DNA from: Nocardia transvalensis
GTDB lineage: Bacteria; Actinomycetota; Actinomycetes; Mycobacteriales; Mycobacteriaceae
DNA length: 64,000 nt
Direction: 5' to 3'
NCBI RefSeq assembly: GCF_015477765.1
Contig: NZ_JADLQQ010000005.1
Coordinates: 558,001 to 622,000, forward strand
In this document: piece by piece, positions 52,201 to 61,200 of the stretch
How positions within the stretch are numbered: position 1 is the first letter of the stretch
Layout: the number at the start of each line of letters is the position of its first letter
Translations under genes and position numbers: made by a program
The notes under the pieces: generated by a model
The model's database searches: none
Told to the model about the DNA's origin: nothing
Seen by the model: the letters and a program-made list of their open reading frames with translations, nothing else

Positions 52201-55200
52201 GATCACGGCCACCCTCGACACGCTCCCCGATGTTGTCCGAATCCCCTTCGACGACACGCTGACTCGCGATTCGATCGCCGCGCTGCTCACCGAACACCGG
52301 CCGCGGCACGTGCTCTCGTTCCTCGCGTTCGCCGCCGACCCGGCGGCCGCGACCCTGACGCTGCTGCAGGCCTGCGCGGACGCCGACCTGGACGGCTCGC
52401 TGTGGTGCGTGACGTCCGGTGCGGTCTCCCTCGGCCGTGCCGACCGGCTCCGCGATCCGGCGCAGGCGTCGGTGTGGGGCCTGGGTCAGGTGGCCGGCCT
52501 CGAATTCCCGCGCTGGTGGGGCGGTCTCGTCGACCTGCCCGAGCAGGTCGACGACCGCGCCGCCGCCCGGTTCGCCACGATCCTGGCGGGCGGCTGGGAC
52601 GAGGACCAACTCGCCGTGCGCGCCTCGGGCGTGTTCGCCCGCCGACTGACCCGCGCCTCGAGCGCGACCGCGGGACACTCGTGGTCCACCACGGGTCCGG
52701 CGCTCGTCACCGGCGGCACCGGCGCCCTCGGCGGTCACGTCGCGCGGTGGCTGGCCCGCTCGGGGGTGCGGCATCTCGTGCTCACCAGTCGGCGCGGAAT
52801 CGACGCCCCCGGTGCCCGGGAGTTGCGGGCCGAACTGGAGCAGATCGCCCCCGGGGTCCGCGTGGACATCGAGGCGTGCGACGTCGCCGACCGCGCAGCG
52901 CTCGACGGACTGCTGCGCTCGGTGGGGAACCCGATAACCGCCGTGTTCCACACCGCGGGCATCGGCACCGCCGCGTCGCTGCGAGACACCGACCCCGGAC
53001 TGCTGGCGCAGGCCTGGGAGGGCAAGGCGCTGGGCGCCCGCAACCTCGACGATGCGTTCTCCGACACCGAACTCGATGCGTTCGTGCTGTTCTCCTCGGG
53101 CGCGGGGGTGTGGGGCGGCAGCGGGCAGGGCGCCTACGCCGCCGCGAATGCCTACCTGGACGCGGTGGCGCAGGCCCGCCGTGACCGCGGGGTCCACGCC
53201 CTGGCCGTCGCGTGGGGAACGTGGGGCGGCGACGGCATGGCCGCCCAGGGTACGGCCGCGGAAGCCTTGCGCCGCACGGGTTTACCCGCCATGGCACCCG
53301 AACTCGCCGTCGAGGCGCTGCGGCAGGCGCTCGACGGCGACGACACCACCGTCACGGTCGCGAACATCGTGTGGGACACCTTCGCACCGACGCTGAGCGC
53401 CGCGCGCCGCCGCCCGCTGATCGACGACCTCGCCGAGGCGCGCGCGGCCCTCGACGAACCACGTTCTGCCGCAGTGGCTTCGAGCGACACCCCCTGGCAG
53501 CAGCGGGTCGCCGGGCTCACCGCCACCGAACGCCATCGCGTCCTGCTCGACCTGGTGCGTGCGGAGGCGGCCGCCGTGCTCGGGCACGCCTCGCCCGAGG
53601 CGGTATCGCCGCGCGCGGCGTTCCGGGACCTCGGTGTCGACTCCCTCACCGCCGTCCAGCTGCGCAATCGGCTGCGGACCGCGACCGGCCTGGCGCTGCC
53701 CGCCACGCTCGTGTTCGACCACCCGTCGCCCGCCGCGCTGGTGACGCACCTGGAGCAGGAGCTGTCCGGTGACGCGTCCCGGACCGCACCGACGGTCGAG
53801 GCGGCGCCCCGGGACGACGATCCCGTGGTGATCGTCGCCATGAGCTGCCGATTCCCCGGTGACGTGAATTCGCCCGAGGCGCTGTGGGAGCTGGTGACGC
53901 GCGGCGGCGACGCGGTCTCCGAATTCCCCGCCGATCGCGGCTGGGACGTCGAGGGCATCTACGATCCGGACCTGTCCAGGCCGGGCACCTCCTACGCCCG
54001 CGAAGGCGCGTTCGTCTCGGCCGCGGAGTTCGATGCCGCGCTGTTCGGGATCTCGCCGCGGGAAGCGGTCGCGATGGATCCGCAGCAGCGACTGCTGCTG
54101 GAGACCTCCTGGGAGGCGTTCGAACGGGCGGGCATCGCGGTGGATGCCCTGCGGGAGAGCCGAACCGGCGTGTTCATCGGCGCCGCCACCTCGCACTACG
54201 CCACCGGCGACGCCGGGCAGAGCGCGGAGGGTTATCTCATCACCGGCACGGCGACGGCCGTGGTCTCGGGCCGCATCTCCTACACATTCGGTCTCGAGGG
54301 TCCGGCCGTCACCATCGACACCGCCTGTTCGTCGTCGCTGGTCGCGCTGCACCTGGCCGCGCAGGCGCTGCGGGCCGGGGAGTGTTCCCTCGCGCTCGCC
54401 GGCGGCGTGACGGTGATGTCCACGCCCGCGGCCTTCGTGGAATTCAGCCGTCAGCGGGGTCTGGCCGCCGACGGCCGGTGCAAGGCGTTCGCGGCGGCCG
54501 CGGACGGCACCGGCTGGGGCGAGGGTGCCGGAGTCGTTCTCCTGGAACGGTTGTCGGACGCTCGACGCAACGGCCATCCGGTGCTGGCCGTGCTGCGCGG
54601 TTCGGCGGTCAACCAGGACGGCGCCTCCAACGGCCTCAGTGCACCGAACGGCCCCGCGCAGCAACGCGTCCTCCGCCAGGCGTTGGCGAATGCGAGCCTG
54701 CGGCCGGTCGAGGTGGACGCGGTCGAGGCACACGGCACCGGCACGCGGCTCGGCGATCCCATCGAGGCCCAGGCGCTGCTGTCCACCTACGGACAGGACC
54801 GCGACGAGCCCCTGTGGCTGGGAACGATCAAGTCGAACATCGGTCACACCCAATCCGCCGCGGGCGCCGCGGGTGTCATCAAGATGGTCATGGCCATGCG
54901 GCACGGCATCCTGCCCCGCACCCTGCACGTCGACGAGCCCACACCGCACGTCGACTGGGGCATGGGTGCGGTGTCGCTGCTCACCGAGGACCGGAGCTGG
55001 CCGCAGGTCGACCGGCCGCGCAGGGCGGGTGTCTCCGCGTTCGGTGTCAGCGGAACCAACGCGCACGTGATCATCGAACAGGCGCCGGAACAGGAGCCGG
55101 TCGTCACCACTCCGGCTCCTCCCCCGGTGGTTCCGTGGGTGGTGTCGGCGCGTGACAAGGGCGCCCTGTCGGCGCTGGCCGCCCGACTCGCCGACCATGT

Positions 55201-58200
55201 CGGCGACGAGACCAGCGTGCTCGACATCGGCTACTCCCTCGCCACTTCTCGCGCCCTGCTGGAGGAGCGGGCGGTACTGACCGGTGGCGATGCGGCCGAA
55301 CGCGCGGATGCGCTGCGGTCGTTCGCGAACGGGCAGGCCGTGCCGGGCGTGATCTCCGGTCGCGCCGCCGAGGGCGGGGTGGCGATGGTGTTCTCCGGCC
55401 AAGGCACCCAACGCCCCGGCATGGGCCGCGAACTCTACGACGCCTACCCCGTCTACGCCGACGCCTTCGACAGCGCCTGCAGCGAACTCGACCCCCACCT
55501 CCCCCAACCGTTGCGCGACATCGTCTTCGGCGACGAGCCCGACCTGCTCAACCAAACCCAATACGCTCAGCCCGCACTGTTCGCCCTGCAGGTCGCGCTC
55601 TACCGACTGTGGGAGTCGTGGGGCATCACCCCCGACGTGGTGGCCGGACACTCCATCGGCGAGATCGCCGCCGCGCACATCGCGGGCGTACTCACCCTCA
55701 CCGACGCCGCCACCCTCGTGAGCGTTCGGGGCAGGCTCATGCAGTCGCTCCCCGAAGGTGGCGCGATGGTGGCGATCGACGCCACCGAGGACGAGGTGCT
55801 CCCGCACCTGAGCGACCACAGCGACACCGTCGGCATCGCCGCCGTCAACGGACCGAAATCCCTTGTCCTGTCCGGAGATCGCGCCGCGCTCACCGCGATC
55901 ACCGACGCCCTGCACGGCCACCGCATCACCTGGCTGCGCGTCTCGCATGCCTTCCACTCACCACTGATGGACCCCATCCTCGGCGAGTTCCGCCGAACCG
56001 TGGCGGGCCTCTCCTTCTCCCCGCCCACCCTGCCGATGATCTCCACCGTCACCGGCGAACGAGTCGACGACACCACTCTCGCCGAGCCGGACTACTGGGT
56101 CCGCCACGCCCGCAACACCGTCCGCTTCGCCGACGCCCTCGCACAGATCACCGAGGGCACCTGTCTCGAGATCGGCCCCAATGCCGCGCTGACCGCCCAC
56201 CTCCCCGGCACGGCCGTCCCGAGCCTGCGGCACAACACCCCCGAGCCGCAGGCACTCGCCACCGCTCTCGCCCACCTCGTCGTCGGCGGCGCGAATCCCG
56301 ACTGGCACAACTACTTCGCGGGCTCCGGCGCGCGCACCACTCCCCTGCCGACCTACCCGTTCCAGCACAAGCACTATTGGCTCGGGCGGGAGGAGCAGGC
56401 GCGCAGCGGTGAGGCGACGTCGGACGCGGCCGAGTCCCGGTTCTGGGATGCGGTCGAGCGGGCGGATCTTCCGGCGCTGGCGCGGGAACTGGGCAGCCAG
56501 GATCAGGAGACGCTCGCGGCCGCGCTGCCCGTGCTCGCGGGCTGGCGGCAGCGCAAACGCACCCAGTCCGTGGTGGATTCGTGGCGCTATCGCGTTACTT
56601 GGGCGCCCCTGACCACGACGGCACACGAGCTCTCGGGCACCTGGTTCGCCGTCGTGCCCCCGTCTCATCGCGAGGACGCGGGCGTGAGCGCCGTGCTCAC
56701 CGCCCTACGCGGCACCGGCGCGGATGTGCGGGTCGGACACGTCGCCGACATCGGCGACGGCTCCGAACTGACCGGGGTGGTGTCGCTGCTGGCCTTCGAC
56801 GAGGAGCCCGACGACACGCATCCGGCGCTGCCGCGCGGACTTACCGCGACCGTCGCGTTGATTCAGGCGTTGCAGCGCAACGAGGTCGGCGCACCGCTGT
56901 GGTGTCTGACCCGCGGCGCCGTGGCCATCGGTCGCTCCGAGCGGCTGCGCTCACCCGCTCAGGCGCAGTTCTGGGGCATGGGTCGCGCCGTCGCGCTCGA
57001 GTGGCCGCAGGGCTGGGGCGGGCTGGTCGATCTGCCCGCGACGCTCGACGACCGCACCCTCGCCCGATTGCCCGCGCTGCTGGCCGATCCGCACGGCGAG
57101 GACCAGCTCGCCCTGCGTGCCTCGGGCATGTTCGGACGGCGCCTCGCGCGCGCTCCCCAAGCCGCACCGGCCGCCGCGCAGTGGAACCCGCGGGGCACCG
57201 TCCTGATTACCGGCGGCACCGGGGCGCTGGGCGCGCATGTCGCCCGCCTGCTGGCGCGGCGCGGGGCGGAACATCTGCTGCTCGTCAGCCGTAGCGGCCC
57301 GGCGGCACCGGGCGCGGCCGACCTGGAGGCCGAACTGTCCGCGCTGGGCGCGGAGGTGACCATCACGGCGTGCGACGTCTCCGATCGAGCCTCGGTCGCG
57401 AATCTGCTTGCGGCCGTGCCGGATCACCGGCCGTTGACCGCCGTCGTGCACACCGCCGGTGTGGGTCAGCTGACGCCGCTGGCCGATACCGGGATCGACG
57501 AGTTCGCCGATATCGTGCGGGCGAAGACGGCCGGGGCGGCACATCTGGACGCGCTCATCGGTGACCGCGCGCTCGACGCCTTCGTCCTGTTCTCCTCCGT
57601 GTCCGGCGTGTGGGGCACCGGCGGACAGGCCGCCTACGGCGCCGCCAATGCCTACCTCGACGCGCTCGCGCGACACCGCCGCGATCGCGGGCTCGTCGCG
57701 ACGTCGGTGGCGTGGGGCCCGTGGGCCGAAGGCGGGATGGCGCAGGGTGAGTCGGGTACGCACATGCGCCGCCGCGGCCTGGTCCCGCTGCCGCCGACCA
57801 TGGCGATCGCGGCGCTGGAACAGGCGCTGCACGACGACGAGCCCTGTTCGACCGTCTCGGACGTGCGCTGGGAGGATTTCCTGCCGCTGTTCGTCTCCGC
57901 CCGGCCCAGTGCGCTGCTGTCGGACCTGCCGGAGGCGCGCGCAATTCTCGGCACGCCCGAGGTGCCCGAAACCGCTGTGCGGCATCGACTTTCCACACTC
58001 GGTGTCGCGGAGCGGCGGTCGCATCTGCTCGAGGTGGTCCTGGCCGAGGTGGCAACCGTGCTGGGGCACGCCGAGACCGGTGATGTCGATCCCGACCGCG
58101 CGTTCCGTGACCTCGGATTCGACTCGCTGACCGCGGTCGAGCTGCGCGACCGCCTCGGCGCGGCCATCGGCGTCACGCTCCCGGCCACCACGGTGTTCGA

Positions 58201-61200
58201 TCACCCGAGCCCGGAGCGACTGGTCGCTCACCTCACCGCACTGTTCGGCGACGAGCCGCAGCACGAGCACGTCACGGCACGCGCGGAGTCCGACGAGCCG
58301 CTGGCCATCGTTGCGGTGGGCTGCCGCTTCCCCGGCGGTGTGCGCGGCCCCGAGGATCTGTGGGAGCTCGTGCTGTCGGGCCGCGATGCCGTGTCCACGT
58401 TCCCCACCGATCGCGGATGGGACCTCGGCTCGCTGCTGGAAACCGCCTCCGGTGAGCGCGGTAGCAGCACGGCGACTGCGGGCGGATTCCTCGACGGTGC
58501 CGCGGATTTCGATGCGGCGTTCTTCGGGATCTCGCCGCGGGAGGCACTCGCCATGGATCCGCAGCAGCGCCTGCTGCTCGAGACCGCGTGGGAGACCTTC
58601 GAACGTGCGGGCATCGATCCGATGGCGTTGCGCGGCAGCAGGACCGGTGTCTTCGTCGGCGGAAACAGCCAGGACTACGTGTCATTGCTGCACAACGGGA
58701 TCCAGGGCACCGAGGGGTATCTCCTCACCGGCAACACCACCAGCGTGGCGTCGGGGCGCATCTCCTACACCTTCGGGCTCGAAGGCCCCGCGGTCACCAT
58801 CGACACCGCGTGCTCGTCGTCACTGGTCGCACTTCACCTCGCCGCCCAGGCACTGCGCAACGGCGAATGCACGATGGCACTGGCCGGTGGCGTCACCCTC
58901 ATGGCCACCCCCACCACTTTCGTGGAATTCAGCCGACAGGGCGGGCTCTCACCCGACGGACGCTGCAAGGCATTCTCCAGCGACGCCGACGGCACCGGCT
59001 GGGCCGAGGGCGTGGGCCTGCTCCTCGTCGAACGCCTCTCCGACGCCCGACGCAACAACCACCCGATCCTCGCGATCGTCCGTGGTTCGGCGATCAACCA
59101 GGACGGCGCCTCCAACGGGCTCACCGCACCCAACGGCCCCGCCCAACAACGAGTCATCCGCCAGGCCCTGGCCAACGCGGGCCTGCAGCCATCCGAGGTG
59201 GACGCCGTCGAGGCCCACGGCACCGGCACCCGACTCGGCGATCCCATCGAAGCCCAAGCGCTGCTCGCCACCTACGGACAGGACCGCGACCACCCCCTCT
59301 GGCTCGGCTCGATCAAATCCAACATCGGCCACACCCAAGCCGCCGCAGGCGCCGCGGGCATCATCAAAATGATCATGGCCATGCGACACGGCACCCTGCC
59401 CCGCACCCTCCACATCGACCGACCCACCCCCGAAGTCGACTGGGACACCGGCAAAGTCGCCCTCCTCACCGAGAACCAGACCTGGACGGACCAGCACCGA
59501 CCCCGCCGCGCCGCCGTCTCCTCCTTCGGCGTCAGCGGCACCAACGCCCATATCATCCTCGAACAGGCACCCCCTACCGACGAATCCGACGCGCCACAAC
59601 CCGCGCCGGTGACCGTGCCGTGGGTCCTGTCCGGACGGGACGAGGCCTCGATGCGCGCGCAGGCCGAGCGCCTGGCACATCGGCTCGACGGCGATGCTTC
59701 GATGCTGGACATCGCCTACTCGCTCGCCACCACCCGCCATGCATTCGAACACCGAGCGGTCCTGGTCGCGGGCGATGTCGGTGAACGCCTGCGAGCGTTG
59801 ACCGCATTGGCCGCCGGAGAGGTCGTGCCCGGGGTGTTCACCGGTCGCGCCACCGGCGACGGCGTGGCGATGGTCTTCTCCGGCCAGGGCTCCCAGCGCC
59901 TCGGCATGGGCCGCGGACTGTACGACACCTATCCCGTCTACGCCGAGGCCTTCGACGCCGCCTGTGCCGCGGTGGATCTGCCACATCCGTTGCGCGATGC
60001 GGTGTTCGGCGACGACGAAGCACTCCTCGATCGGACGCAGTACACCCAGCCCGCACTGTTCGCGGTGCAGGTCGCGCTCTACCGGTTGTGGGAATCGTGG
60101 GGGATCACCCCCACCGTGGTCGCCGGGCACTCGATCGGCGAGATCGCGGCCGCCCACATCGCGGGCGTGCTCACCCTCACCGACGCCGCCACCTTGGTCA
60201 GCGTCCGAGGGCGGCTCATGCAATCCCTGCCCGAGGGCGGCGCCATGGTCGCCGTCGAGGCGACCGAACACGAGATCCGACCACTGCTCGACGGATTCGA
60301 GAACGAGGTCGGCATCGCCGCCGTCAACGGACCGAATTCGCTCGTCCTGTCGGGCGATCGCGGCGCACTCACCGCGATCACGAGCCGGTTGCGCGAACAC
60401 CGCACCCGCTGGCTGCGGGTTTCGCACGCCTTCCACTCACCGCTGATGGACCCCATCCTCGACGAGTTCCGCGAAGTCGTTGCGCAACTGACGTTCTCAC
60501 CACCGACCCTCCCGATCATCTCCACGGTCACCGGCGGCCCCGTCGACGCGACCACCCTCGCCGACCCGGACTACTGGGTCCGGCACGCCCGCGGCACCGT
60601 GCGCTTCGCCGAGGCCATGGCGCGCACTGCGGCGTCGGTCCACCTCGAGATCGGTCCCGACGCCGCCCTGATCCCGCACATCCCGGGCACGGCGATCCCG
60701 TCGTTGCACCGCAAGCAGGGTGACACCGAGGCGATCACCGCCGCCCTCGCACGGCTCGTCGCGGGCGGCATCGCCCCCGACTGGCACGGTTACTTCGCCG
60801 GAACCGGCGCGCGTCGAATCCCGTTGCCCACCTATGCCTTCCAGCACATCCGCTATTGGCCGGACGCGACCGCCGCACCGGATCGAGACGGTTCCGATCA
60901 TCCGCTGCTCACCTCCAGCGTGGAGCTCGCCCACACCAGTGGCGTCGTGCTCACCGGCCGGTTGTCCCTCGCATCCCATCCCTGGCTGGCCGACCACAAC
61001 GTCGCGGGCGCGGTGGTGTTCCCCGGCACCGGGTTCGTGGAGCTGGCCCTGCAGGCCGCCCGGGCGGCAGGACTGCGGAGCCTGCGGGAGCTCACCTTGG
61101 AGAACCCGTTGACGCTGCCGGAGAACGGCGCGATCGACGTACAGATCGCCGTGGGCGAACCGGACGGCGAGGGCCGCCGTGCGGTCACGGTCCACTCCCG